A stretch of 64,000 bases of DNA from CAILHX01 sp964511385 (GTDB lineage Bacteria > Pseudomonadota > Gammaproteobacteria > Burkholderiales > Methylophilaceae): contig CAZEFE010000004.1 in the NCBI GenBank assembly GCA_964511385.1, positions 1 through 64,000 of the forward strand. The letters are read 5' to 3'. Within the stretch, counting starts at the first letter, position 1. Each line of letters opens with the position of its first letter. The translations under genes were made by a program, and so were the position numbers. Under the pieces are notes generated by a model. The model did no database searches and was not told where the DNA came from. It was given only the letters and a program-made list of their open reading frames with translations. This document shows positions 15,938 through 24,774 of the stretch, one piece after another.

Positions 15938-18073
15938 TTACTGTTCCTGTGCGGCAGTTTCAGGAGCAGCGCTTTCATCCTTGGCCGGTGCGTCGATCAG
16001 TGCTTTCATGGACAGGCGTACTTTGCCCTTGTCATCCACTTCCACAACCTTCACGCGCACCACCTGGCCTTCTTTCAGGAAGTCGCTGACAGCGTTAACG
16101 CGCTGGTGTGCGATTTGCGAAATGTGCACCAAGCCATCCTTGCCAGGCAGCAGTGAAACCACGGCGCCGAAGTCCAGAATGCGTTGCACCGTGCCTTCGT
16201 AGATCTGGCCCACTTCAACTTCGGCGGTAATCGCCTCGATGCGCTTCTTGGCTTCTTCGCCGGCTTCGGCGCTGATGCAACCGATCTTGATGGTGCCGTC
16301 ATCTTCAATATCGATGGTGGTGCCGGTTTCTTCGGTCAGCGCACGGATGACTGCGCCACCCTTGCCGATCACGTCACGGATCTTTTCCGGGTTGATCTTC
16401 AGGGTGATGATGCGTGGAGCAAATGCCGACAGCTCTGCGCGGGAATCGCCCATCGCCTTTTTCATCAGGCCGAGAATATGCATGCGGCCTTCCTGCGCCT
16501 GGGACAACGCGACTTTCATGATCTCGGCGGTAATGCCGGTGATCTTGATGTCCATTTGCAGCGCGGTGATGCCGTTTTCGGTACCTGCCACCTTGAAGTC
16601 CATGTCGCCGAGGTGATCTTCATCACCCAGAATGTCGGTCAGCACGGCAAAGCGGTTGCCTTCCTTGATCAGGCCCATGGCGATACCGGCAACATGTTCC
16701 TTGACCGGGACGCCGGCATCCATCAGCGCCAGGCAACCGCCGCAGACGGAAGCCATGGAACTGGAGCCGTTGGATTCGGTGATTTCGGATACCACGCGGA
16801 TGGTGTAGCCGAACTCTTCCGGGGTCGGCAACACGGCAATCAGTGCACGCTTGGCCAGTCGGCCATGACCAATTTCGCGGCGTTTCGGAGTGCCGACGCG
16901 GCCGGTTTCGCCGGTGGCGTACGGAGGCATGTTGTAATGCAGCATGAAGCGGTCAGTGAACTCGCCTTGCAGTGCGTCAATGATCTGCTCGTCGCGGCCG
17001 GTGCCCAGTGTGGCGACTACCAATGCCTGGGTTTCACCGCGGGTGAACAGCGCGGAACCGTGCGTGCGCGGCAGTACGCCGGTACGAATGGTGATCGGGC
17101 GCACGGTGCGGGTGTCGCGGCCGTCGATGCGAGGCTCGCCGTTCAGGATCTGGCTGCGAACCACCTTGGCTTCCAGTGCGAACAACGCATCCTTGATCTG
17201 GTTGGCACGAGAGGTGTCGGTGTCTTCGGTAATCAGTTCAGCCAGCACGCGGGACTTGATTTCTTCCAGCTTGGCAGAACGCGTTTGTTTGGACTTGATC
17301 TTGTAGGCTTCGTTGATGTCGTTTGCAGCCAGGGCATTGAGCTGCTCCACCAGCGCGCTGTCAGTTTCCGGAGGGGTCCAGTCCCACGGCTCTTTGCCGA
17401 CTTCGGCGGCCAGTTCGTTGATGGCATTGATCACGGCTTGCATTTCGTTGTGGCCATATACCACGGCGCCGAGCATCACGTCTTCGGACAGCTGCTTGGC
17501 TTCGGATTCCACCATCAATACAGCCTTGTCGGTGGCGGCAACCACCAGGTCGAGTTCGGTTTCTTCGAGTTCGGCCTTGGTCGGGTTCAGGACATACTCG
17601 CCATTGATGTAACCGACGCGGGCTGCACCAATCGGGCCGTAGAACGGAATCCCAGAAATGGCCAGTGCGGCGGATGCGCCGATAATGGCAGGGATGTCGG
17701 AATCAATCTCGCTGTTGGACGACATGACGGTCGCGACAATCTGGATTTCGTTGTAGAACGCTTCCGGGAACAGTGGGCGCAACGGGCGGTCGATCAGGCG
17801 TGAAGTCAGGGTTTCCTTTTCGGAAGGACGGCCTTCGCGCTTGAAAAATCCGCCGGGAATCTTGCCGGCCGCATACGTGCGTTCCTGGTAATCAACAGTC
17901 AGCGGGAAGAAATCCTGGCCGGGTTTGACATCTCTTTTGCCAACGGCGGTGACCAGAACAACAGTGTCATCCAGGGTTACCAGTACGGCGCCATCCGCTT
18001 GGCGAGCAATCTCACCGGTTTCCAGGGTCAGTGTGTGGCGGCCATACTGCAATGTTTTTTTGATTGGGTTCAC
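15938..18073 (-). CDS. pnp: Polyribonucleotide nucleotidyltransferase (PNPase)
   Basis: 711 aa, equal to E. coli PNPase. It has two RNase PH domains, then a KH domain (around INPEKIRDVIGKGGAVIRAL) and an S1 domain (VGQIYEGTVQRILDFGAVV...LVHISQIA). It performs phosphorolytic 3'-5' RNA decay. The start is GTG at 18073 with GAGGAC upstream; this gives the standard NPIKKTLQYGRHTLTLETG beginning. The frame upstream to 18109 has no suitable start. It is the last gene of the rimP-pnp operon. Confidence 0.96.
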   Translation of the reverse strand: MNPIKKTLQYGRHTLTLETGEIARQADGAVLVTLDDTVVLVTAVGKRDVKPGQDFFPLTVDYQERTYAAGKIPGGFFKREGRPSEKETLTSRLIDRPLRPLFPEAFYNEIQIVATVMSSNSEIDSDIPAIIGASAALAISGIPFYGPIGAARVGYINGEYVLNPTKAELEETELDLVVAATDKAVLMVESEAKQLSEDVMLGAVVYGHNEMQAVINAINELAAEVGKEPWDWTPPETDSALVEQLNALAANDINEAYKIKSKQTRSAKLEEIKSRVLAELITEDTDTSRANQIKDALFALEAKVVRSQILNGEPRIDGRDTRTVRPITIRTGVLPRTHGSALFTRGETQALVVATLGTGRDEQIIDALQGEFTDRFMLHYNMPPYATGETGRVGTPKRREIGHGRLAKRALIAVLPTPEEFGYTIRVVSEITESNGSSSMASVCGGCLALMDAGVPVKEHVAGIAMGLIKEGNRFAVLTDILGDEDHLGDMDFKVAGTENGITALQMDIKITGITAEIMKVALSQAQEGRMHILGLMKKAMGDSRAELSAFAPRIITLKINPEKIRDVIGKGGAVIRALTEETGTTIDIEDDGTIKIGCISAEAGEEAKKRIEAITAEVEVGQIYEGTVQRILDFGAVVSLLPGKDGLVHISQIAHQRVNAVSDFLKEGQVVRVKVVEVDDKGKVRLSMKALIDAPAKDESAAPETAAQEQ

Positions 18074-18094
18074 AATAAATGTCCTCTTAAATGT

Positions 18095-18143
18095 AAAACA
18101 AGCCGACAAGCGCCGCGTTTCCGCTGCGTCTGCCGGCTTGTTT
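18095..18143 (-). promoter_or_regulatory. rpsO-pnp intergenic hairpin
   Basis: Leftward RNA would pair ACAAGCCG (about 18136-18143) with CGGCTTGT (about 18098-18105), with a GC-rich inner part and TTTT at the 3' side. It lies between rpsO and pnp. In E. coli this gap holds a terminator and an RNase III site that controls pnp; a similar role is inferred here from position and structure only. Confidence 0.5.
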
Positions 18144-18163
18144 CATGAATGCAAAGGTAAAAA

Positions 18164-18433
18164 TTACTTACGCAGGCCGAGGCGCTCGATCAGCGTACGG
18201 TAGCGATCAACGCTCTTGCCCTTGAGGTAGTCCAGCAGTTTGCGGCGCTGGCTGACCAGCTTGAGCAAACCACGACGGGAGTGGTGATCCTTGGCGTGAA
18301 CCTTGAAGTGCTCTGTCAGCTGGGAGATACGGTTGGTCAGCAGAGCGACCTGGACTTCAGGGGATCCCGTATCGTTAGCCGCAGTGGCGTATTCGCTCAC
18401 AATCTGTGCTTTTTCAGCGGTAGTTGCAGACAT
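18164..18433 (-). CDS. rpsO: 30S ribosomal protein S15
   Basis: 89 aa, the universal S15 length. It contains the signature HxxxHxKDHHSRRGLL (here HFKVHAKDHHSRRGLLKLVSQRRKLLDYL). It binds 16S rRNA helices 20-22 early in 30S assembly. The start is ATG 18433; upstream in-frame Met codons would add a basic extension not found in S15. Confidence 0.97.
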   Translation of the reverse strand: MSATTAEKAQIVSEYATAANDTGSPEVQVALLTNRISQLTEHFKVHAKDHHSRRGLLKLVSQRRKLLDYLKGKSVDRYRTLIERLGLRK

Positions 18434-18473
18434 CTTAAACTCTCTCTTCGTTCTCTTAAATCTTGAGCCGCGC

Positions 18474-18503
18474 ATTTTAACCTTAAACCGCATCATTTCA
18501 CAA
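18474..18503 (-). promoter_or_regulatory. Candidate rpsO promoter
   Basis: Leftward: -35 TTGTGA (18503-18498), an 18-bp spacer, and -10 TAAAAT (18479-18474), 40 bp before the rpsO ATG. Both boxes are moderate matches to sigma-70. A promoter here fits the separate rpsO-pnp unit known in other proteobacteria. Confidence 0.4.
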
Positions 18504-18574
18504 GCGGTTTTATGGATAAATGGCCGTCATATCCAGTTGGTCACTGGGTGCCAAATCTTAGTTAAATCTTTAAC

Positions 18575-19483
18575 TTACCCATCGACGGTGACGATCAGCC
18601 GTCGTGGCGCGATCTGTCCATCCTGCATGTTTTCGCCCAAGCCCAGAAACCGGTGCCCAGATTGGTAGACACGCCACATGCCCGGCTGCGTAATGCCGGA
18701 TTTCCAGATGGCTTGCCCTTGCTGGAAATAATGGGCGCTGTCGGTATCCAGTTCCACCTCTGGCAGATCCAGCAGCAGGCTGTCGATGGGCAGCAGTTGC
18801 GCGTCGCGCTCTGTCGCGGTCATGGCTTCAAGCTGTTCCAGCGTCAGCGCATGCCGCAGCGCGAAGCCGCCGGTGTTGAGCCGCCGCAGCGCGGTCAAAT
18901 GTGCGCCACAGCCCAGTGCTCGGCCGATATCTTCGGCCAGTACACGGATGTAGGTGCCTTTGCTGCAGGAGACCACAATATCCGCTTCATCACCTTCCAG
19001 CCGCTCCAGTTCAATGCGATGGATGGATACGGTGCGGACCTTGCGTTCAATCTCCACGCCGGCACGGGCATATTCATAAAGCGGCTTGCCTTGATGCTTG
19101 AGGGCGGAGTGCATGGGCGGCAATTGCTGGATTTCGCCGAGGAAGGATTGGATGACTGTTTCCAGTTGCTTACGGTCAGTACTGACCGGCGACTGGCTGG
19201 TGATTTCGCCTTCGGTGTCGCCGGTGGTGGTGGTCACACCCAGTTTGAGCGTGGCGCGATAAACCTTGTCGGCATCGAGCAGGGTTTGCGAAAACTTAGT
19301 GGCTTCACCAAAGCACAAGGGCAGCAGGCCCGTGGCAAACGGGTCCAGGTTGCCGGTATGTCCGGCCTTGGCGGCGCTGAACAGGTGTTTGGCGCGTTGC
19401 AGCGCTTGGTTGGAGGAGAAGCCTGCGGGCTTGTCCAGCAGCAGCACGCCGTGGACCGGACGTTTGATACGTTTGAATTGCAC
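18575..19483 (-). CDS. truB: tRNA pseudouridine(55) synthase TruB
   Basis: 302 aa. It makes pseudouridine 55 in the T loop of elongator tRNAs. The catalytic aspartate is in AGHTGNLDPFATGLLP; DKPAGFSSNQAL and CSKGTYIRVLAEDIG are further family motifs. It is in the order rbfA-truB-rpsO within the leftward operon. Confidence 0.96.
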   Translation of the reverse strand: MQFKRIKRPVHGVLLLDKPAGFSSNQALQRAKHLFSAAKAGHTGNLDPFATGLLPLCFGEATKFSQTLLDADKVYRATLKLGVTTTTGDTEGEITSQSPVSTDRKQLETVIQSFLGEIQQLPPMHSALKHQGKPLYEYARAGVEIERKVRTVSIHRIELERLEGDEADIVVSCSKGTYIRVLAEDIGRALGCGAHLTALRRLNTGGFALRHALTLEQLEAMTATERDAQLLPIDSLLLDLPEVELDTDSAHYFQQGQAIWKSGITQPGMWRVYQSGHRFLGLGENMQDGQIAPRRLIVTVDG

Positions 19484-19494
19484 GGGCGAACGGT

Positions 19495-19854
19495 TTAGCT
19501 GTCGTCGGACGGGGTGTCGGACAAGGCCTGGTCGATCAGGCTGGACAAATGCATGCCGCGGTCAATCGAGCTGTCGTAGTTGAAATGCAGCTGGGGCACC
19601 GAGCGTAACAACATGCGCTTGGAAAGCTGGGAGCGCAGGAATCCGGCGGATTTCTGCAGGCCGATGAGCGCGGCATCAGCATCATCCTGCGTAGAGAAAA
19701 ACACCTTGGCGTGTGCCAGGTCGCCGCTGACTTCGACGTCAGTCACCGTGACGTTTCCCACGCGCGGGTCCTTGACTTCGAACTGCAGCAAATCCGCCAG
19801 TTCCCGGCGGATTTGCTCGGCCACTCTTTGATTGCGGGAGAACTCTTTTGCCAT
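19495..19854 (-). CDS. rbfA: Ribosome-binding factor A
   Basis: 119 aa with a KH-like fold: RNQRVAEQIRRELADLL at the N-terminus, the KDPRVGNVTVTDVEVSGDLAHAKVFFS core, and LRSVPQLHFNYDSSIDRG near the end. It helps mature the 5' end of 16S rRNA in 30S assembly. Its ATG overlaps the infB stop as TAATG, so the two are translationally coupled. Confidence 0.96.
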   Translation of the reverse strand: MAKEFSRNQRVAEQIRRELADLLQFEVKDPRVGNVTVTDVEVSGDLAHAKVFFSTQDDADAALIGLQKSAGFLRSQLSKRMLLRSVPQLHFNYDSSIDRGMHLSSLIDQALSDTPSDDS

Positions 19855-22553
19855 TACAACGACGTTCTCGCCACCTCGACCATTTCAAATACTTCCAACT
19901 GGTCGCCCACCTGGATGTCGTTGAAATTCTTCAGCGACAGACCGCACTCGAAGTTGTTTTTCACTTCCTTCACGTCGTCCTTGAAGCGTTTGAGCGAGTC
20001 GAGTTCGCCGGTATGGATCACCACGTTGTTGCGCAGCAACCGGACATGGGAGGTGCGCTTGATGAGACCGTCCATGACATAACAACCGGCAATGGTGCCG
20101 ATCTTGGAGATGGTGAACACTTCGCGTACTTCCACCATGCCGATCACCACTTCCTTTTGATCCGGTGACAGCATGCCGGTCAGCGCGGCACGCACTTCAT
20201 CCACGGCTTCGTAAATGATGGTGTAGTAACGCACATCCACGCCCGCAGATTCGATCAGCTTGCGCGCGCCGGCGTCGGCACGGACGTTGAAGCCGATCAC
20301 CACGGCACCGGAAGCCACTGCCAGGTTGACGTCGGATTCGGTGATCGCGCCCACGCCGGTGTGCAGCACGTTGACCTTGACTTCGTCAGTGGAAAGCTTC
20401 TGTAGCGAAGCGGCCAGCGCTTCGTAAGAACCCTGCACATCCGATTTGATGATCAGCGGCAACGTCTTCACTTCGCCTTCGCCCATCTGCTCGAACATGT
20501 TTTCCAGCTTGGCGGCCTGCTGCTTGGCCAGTTTTACGTCGCGGAACTTGCCCTGGCGGAACAGCGCGATTTCGCGCGCCTTGCGCTCGTCATTCAATAC
20601 GATGACTTCTTCGCCGGCATTCGGCACGTCCGACAGGCCCAGGATTTCCACCGGGATAGATGGGCCGGCTTCCTTGATGTCCTTGCCGTTTTCGTCCAGC
20701 ATGGCGCGGACGCGGCCAAAGGCGCTGCCAGCCAGCAGCATGTCGCCGCGCTTGAGCGTGCCGGATTGCACCAGGATAGTGGCGACGGAACCGCGGCCCT
20801 TGTCCAGGCGCGCTTCAATCACCAGACCCTTGGCAGGGGAGGTGACCGGCGCTTTCAGTTCCAGCACTTCGGCTTGCAGCAACACGGCTTCCAGCAGGTC
20901 GTCGATACCTTGGCCGGTTTTGGCCGAGACTTCCACGATCATGGTGTCGCCACCCCAGTCTTCCGGCACCACTTCCTGCGCTACCAGTTCCTGTTTGACC
21001 TTTTCGGCGTTGGCGCCTTGCTTGTCCACCTTGGTAATGGCCACCACCATCGGCACCTGGGCCGCCTTAGCATGGTGGATGGCTTCTATGGTCTGCGGCA
21101 TCACGCTGTCGTCAGCGGCGACCACCAGGATCACCACGTCGGTGGCCTTGGCACCGCGTGCGCGCATGGCGGTAAACGCCTCGTGGCCCGGGGTGTCGAG
21201 GAAGGTGACCATGCCGCGCGGGGTTTCCACGTGGTAAGCGCCAATGTGCTGGGTAATGCCGCCGGCTTCGCCATGCGCCACGCGGGTGCGGCGGATGTAG
21301 TCGAGCAGCGAGGTTTTACCGTGGTCGACGTGGCCCATCACCGTGACGACCGGAGGACGCGGCTCCAGCGTGGCTTCCACGTGTTCTTCATCGGTCAGGA
21401 ATGCATCCGGGTCGTTCGCCTCGGCAGCCTTGGCGATATGCCCCAGGTCTTCCACCACAATCATGGCGGTTTCCTGATCCAGCACCTGGTTGATGGTCAC
21501 CATCATGCCCATCTTCATCAGTGACTTGATGACTTCGGTTGCCTTGACCGCCATTTTGTGGGCGAGGTCGGCAACGGAGATGGTTTCCGGGACCAGCACT
21601 TCATACACGATGGGTTCGGTCGGTGCCGAGAACGCGTGTTGGGCGTCCTGATCCTTGTGATGCTTGCCGGATTTGGACTTGTTTGGTGCGCGCCAGCCTT
21701 GGCCGATGCCAACGTCGCCGCGGGTTTTCAGGCCGGTGCCGCGACGCTTGGTGTCTGGCTCCTTGCTGACGGTTTTCTTGCCCTTGTGCTCGCTGGCTTT
21801 CGGTTTTTCGGGTTTGTCGCCAGGTTTGCCAGCGGGCTTGTGCAGCGTGCCTTCGGACAGCTTCTTCTTGGCGGCTTCAGCCTCGGCCTGGCGCGCTGCT
21901 TCTTCTTCCTGCTTGCGCTGCAGCGCGGCCTGCTTTTTGCGAATTTCCTCGCTCTGCAGGGCGATCAGCTCGGCCTGGCGGCGAGCTTCCGCCTCGCGAA
22001 TGGCGATCTGCTCTGCATCCAGTACGGAAAGTTTTTTGGGCGGACTGGCTTTGGCGGGAGCGGCAGGAGCAGCGGCTTCCGGAGCGGCTACGGGCTCGGG
22101 CGCCGCAGGTTCAGCGACCACTTCAGGCGCCGGCGGCACGGCTTCAGGCGCAGCTTCAACAACCGGCGTTGGTTCAACAACGGCTGCCGGTGCCGGCTCG
22201 GTTACCGGCGCTTCAGGTGCCGGTTCCGGAGCCGCTGCGGGTTGTTCGTCAGCCTCGTCGCGGCGCACCAGTACGCGCTTCTTTTTCACTTCCACCTGAA
22301 TGGTGCGGCCGCGGCCGGCACCATCGGACTGCTTGATTTCGGTGACTTGCTTGCGCGTCAGCGTGATCTTGTTTTTAGGCTGTTGTGCGCCGTGCTCCTT
22401 GCGCAGGTATTCCAGCAGTGCCGATTTGTCCTGCTCGGTCAGCGTGTCATCCGGAGATGTCTTGCTCACGCCCGCAGCCTTCAACTGCTCCAGCAACAGC
22501 TGGGGCGGAAGACTGAGTTCGCTGGCGAATTGCGTTACGCTTGTTTGTGCCAT
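19854..22553 (-). CDS. infB: Translation initiation factor IF-2
   Basis: 899 aa. An IF2_N domain is followed by a long low-complexity Ala/Pro/Glu and Lys-rich linker (about residues 95-290), then the GTPase core and domains II-IV. G1 is GHVDHGKT and G3 is DTPGHE. The G4 motif reads TKVD instead of the usual NKID. IF-2 places initiator fMet-tRNA in the P site. It lies between nusA and rbfA as in most bacteria. Confidence 0.96.
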   Translation of the reverse strand: MAQTSVTQFASELSLPPQLLLEQLKAAGVSKTSPDDTLTEQDKSALLEYLRKEHGAQQPKNKITLTRKQVTEIKQSDGAGRGRTIQVEVKKKRVLVRRDEADEQPAAAPEPAPEAPVTEPAPAAVVEPTPVVEAAPEAVPPAPEVVAEPAAPEPVAAPEAAAPAAPAKASPPKKLSVLDAEQIAIREAEARRQAELIALQSEEIRKKQAALQRKQEEEAARQAEAEAAKKKLSEGTLHKPAGKPGDKPEKPKASEHKGKKTVSKEPDTKRRGTGLKTRGDVGIGQGWRAPNKSKSGKHHKDQDAQHAFSAPTEPIVYEVLVPETISVADLAHKMAVKATEVIKSLMKMGMMVTINQVLDQETAMIVVEDLGHIAKAAEANDPDAFLTDEEHVEATLEPRPPVVTVMGHVDHGKTSLLDYIRRTRVAHGEAGGITQHIGAYHVETPRGMVTFLDTPGHEAFTAMRARGAKATDVVILVVAADDSVMPQTIEAIHHAKAAQVPMVVAITKVDKQGANAEKVKQELVAQEVVPEDWGGDTMIVEVSAKTGQGIDDLLEAVLLQAEVLELKAPVTSPAKGLVIEARLDKGRGSVATILVQSGTLKRGDMLLAGSAFGRVRAMLDENGKDIKEAGPSIPVEILGLSDVPNAGEEVIVLNDERKAREIALFRQGKFRDVKLAKQQAAKLENMFEQMGEGEVKTLPLIIKSDVQGSYEALAASLQKLSTDEVKVNVLHTGVGAITESDVNLAVASGAVVIGFNVRADAGARKLIESAGVDVRYYTIIYEAVDEVRAALTGMLSPDQKEVVIGMVEVREVFTISKIGTIAGCYVMDGLIKRTSHVRLLRNNVVIHTGELDSLKRFKDDVKEVKNNFECGLSLKNFNDIQVGDQLEVFEMVEVARTSL

Positions 22554-22596
22554 TTGTGCTCCTTAAGGCCGTATTCTCGTATCTGATGGGGCGCTG

Positions 22597-24075
22597 TTAT
22601 GCGAACCAGGGCGCGCGCGCCGTCACAATCAGTTGTTTGGCACGGTCTTCATCCATACCGGTCATTTCCACCAGTTCATCCACGGCCAGGTCGGCCAGGT
22701 CGTCCAGCTTGGCTACGCCCTTGGATGCCAGCAAATGTGCGGTTTTGTCATCCATGCCTTCCATTGCCAGCAGTTCTTCCGAGGCTTCCTCGACCTTCTC
22801 TTCACGCGCAATGGCTTCGGTGAGCAGCGCATTACGGGCGCGGCTGCGCAGTTCGTTGACGGTATCCTCGTCAAACGCTTCGATTTCCTGCATTTCGTTG
22901 AGCGGCACGTAGGCGATTTCTTCCAGCGTGGAAAAACCTTCCTGGATCAGGATGTCCGCCACTTCTTCGTCCACGTCCAGCTTGCTGATGAACAGGTCGC
23001 GTACCTTGCCGTATTCCTCTTCGCCCTTCTTCTCGGCCTCGTCTTCGGTCATCAGGTTGAGTTCCCAGCCGGTCAGCTGCGAAGCCAGGCGCACGTTCTG
23101 GCCGCCACGGCCAATGGCCAGCGCCAGCTGGTCTTCGGCCACCACCACGTCCATGCTGTGTGCTTCTTCATCAATGCTAATGCGCGACACGGCGGCTGGC
23201 GCCATGGCGTTGATCACGAACTGCGCCGGGTCCATGGACCACAGCACGATGTCCACGCGCTCGCCGGCCAGTTCGCCGGTGACGGCCTGCACGCGGGAGC
23301 CGCGCATGCCGACACAGGTGCCCACCGGGTCGAGGCGCTGGTCGTTGGATTTGACGGCGATCTTGGCGCGGGAGCCGGGGTCGCGGGCAGCGGAGCGGAT
23401 TTCCAGCAGGCCTTCCTCGATTTCTGGCACTTCCAGTTCAAACAGCTTGATGATGAACTCCGGCGCGATGCGCGTCAGGATCAGCTGCGGACCGCGCACG
23501 TTGCGCTCGATGCGGCTGAGGTAGGCGCGGACGCGGTCGCCATTGCGCAGGTTTTCTTTCGGGATCATCTGTTCGCGCGGCAGCAATGCTTCCAGGCGGC
23601 CGATTTCAATAATCGCGTTGCCCTTTTCCATGCGCTTGATGGTGCCGCTGACCAGGTGTTCTTTCCGCGCCAGGAAATCGTTGAGGATTTGCTCGCGCTC
23701 GGCTTCGCGCACCTTTTGCAGGATGACCTGTTTCGCGGCCTGAGCGCCGATGCGGCCGAACTCTACCGATTCCAGCGGCTCCTCGACGGCGTCGCCGATT
23801 TCCAACCCCTTGGCGCGCTCGTCATCCGGCAGCAATTGGGCGTCCGGGTTTTCCAGCGCACCGGTTTCCTCGTTTGGCGCGGTGACCGTCCAGCGGCGGA
23901 ACGACTGATGCTCGCCGGTGGTGCGGTCTATTTCGACGCGCACATCCACATCTTCCTTGAAGCGCTTTTTGGTGGCCGAAGCCAGCGCCAGTTCCAGGGC
24001 GATAAAGATGATCTCTTTTTCCACGTTTTTTTCGTGGGCCAGCGCATCTACCATCAACAAAATTTCGCGACTCAT
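22597..24075 (-). CDS. nusA: Transcription termination/antitermination protein NusA
   Basis: 492 aa. The N-terminal RNA polymerase-binding domain (MSREILLMVDALAHEKNV) is followed by S1, then KH domains (VGTCVGMRGSRVQAV and AIGRGGQNVRLASQLTGW) and two C-terminal acidic helix-hairpin-helix repeats. It modulates pausing, termination and rRNA antitermination. It sits between rimP and infB. Confidence 0.97.
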   Translation of the reverse strand: MSREILLMVDALAHEKNVEKEIIFIALELALASATKKRFKEDVDVRVEIDRTTGEHQSFRRWTVTAPNEETGALENPDAQLLPDDERAKGLEIGDAVEEPLESVEFGRIGAQAAKQVILQKVREAEREQILNDFLARKEHLVSGTIKRMEKGNAIIEIGRLEALLPREQMIPKENLRNGDRVRAYLSRIERNVRGPQLILTRIAPEFIIKLFELEVPEIEEGLLEIRSAARDPGSRAKIAVKSNDQRLDPVGTCVGMRGSRVQAVTGELAGERVDIVLWSMDPAQFVINAMAPAAVSRISIDEEAHSMDVVVAEDQLALAIGRGGQNVRLASQLTGWELNLMTEDEAEKKGEEEYGKVRDLFISKLDVDEEVADILIQEGFSTLEEIAYVPLNEMQEIEAFDEDTVNELRSRARNALLTEAIAREEKVEEASEELLAMEGMDDKTAHLLASKGVAKLDDLADLAVDELVEMTGMDEDRAKQLIVTARAPWFA

Positions 24076-24142
24076 GATCGTTCTCCGCTCAATACTCTAA
24101 TCTTCAAAAATCGTACAAATCCGGGAAGCCAACAGCGGGCGG

Positions 24143-24574
24143 CTAGAATTCAGGATCCAGCCGCGCCTTTTCAACATTGCCCAGCGCGATGCGCTCAACG
24201 GACTCGGCGCACTGCAGCAGCACTTCGCCATCCTCCAGTCCTTGCAGCTTCCCTACGTAATTCTTCCTGCCGTTCAGCGGAACGCGCAGCTTCAGCTTGA
24301 TGCGCTCGCCGGCAAACCGCTCGAAATCGGCGGGCTTTTTCAGCACCCGGTCCAGGCCGGGAGATGAGACCTCCAGCCGGTCGTAATCCACATCATGCTC
24401 CACCGCCAGCAGGTGGGATACATGGTTGCTCACCAGCGTGCAGTCGTCGATGGTGACGCCTTCCGGCTTGTCGATAAACAGGCGCAGCAGCTTGCCGCGG
24501 TTGGACATTTCCAAGTCCACCAGCTCATAACCCAACTGGGTTACCGTTTTTTCAAGTAATGAACTCAAGTCCAT
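24143..24574 (-). CDS. rimP: Ribosome maturation factor RimP
   Basis: 143 aa. It supports 30S maturation. The family motifs LVDLEMSNRGKLLRLFIDKPEGVTIDDC and YDRLEVSSPGLDRVLKKPADF are clear. ATG 24574 is chosen; the open frame to 24637 reads through the terminator hairpin of the leader. It is the first gene of the rimP-nusA-infB-rbfA-truB-rpsO-pnp run. Confidence 0.95.
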   Translation of the reverse strand: MDLSSLLEKTVTQLGYELVDLEMSNRGKLLRLFIDKPEGVTIDDCTLVSNHVSHLLAVEHDVDYDRLEVSSPGLDRVLKKPADFERFAGERIKLKLRVPLNGRKNYVGKLQGLEDGEVLLQCAESVERIALGNVEKARLDPEF

Positions 24575-24613
24575 TCGCACATCCTGATGACAAAGCGTTT
24601 CCGGGCGACACAA

Positions 24614-24639
24614 ACAAAAAATGGGCGCAATGCCCATTT
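24614..24639 (-). terminator. Rho-independent terminator between polA and rimP
   Basis: Leftward RNA forms AAATGGGC / GCCCATTT with a 5-nt loop (24632-24639 with 24619-24626), followed by T residues. It ends polA transcripts. It also lies downstream of the candidate rimP promoter, so it could act as an attenuator in the nusA operon leader. Confidence 0.75.
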
Positions 24640-24670
24640 ACAAACTGCTGCCTCGCCCAACAAGACCGGC

Positions 24671-24700
24671 ATCATAACATAAGTCATTGACTGCGGTCTA
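24671..24700 (-). promoter_or_regulatory. Candidate promoter of the rimP-nusA-infB operon
   Basis: Leftward -35 TAGACC (24700-24695), an 18-bp spacer, and -10 TATGAT (24676-24671), about 97 bp before rimP. The -10 is good and the -35 is weak. The terminator at 24614-24639 is between this promoter and rimP. Confidence 0.4.
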
Positions 24701-24774
24701 TTTCCGCTTGTTCAATCCCTTTCCGGATAAAGCTATTTTGCAGTGGCCGCAACCGTACCGAATGGCGGTGCTGG

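Noticed and set aside
16184..17803. Long rightward open frame (539 codons) opposite pnp
   Set aside because: It lies entirely antisense to pnp, has no ribosome site, and its His- and Gly-rich composition is that of a shadow frame in GC-rich DNA.
22633..24300. Rightward open frame of 555 codons opposite nusA and rimP
   Set aside because: Antisense shadow of strongly conserved genes; the composition is unnatural and no start signal is seen.
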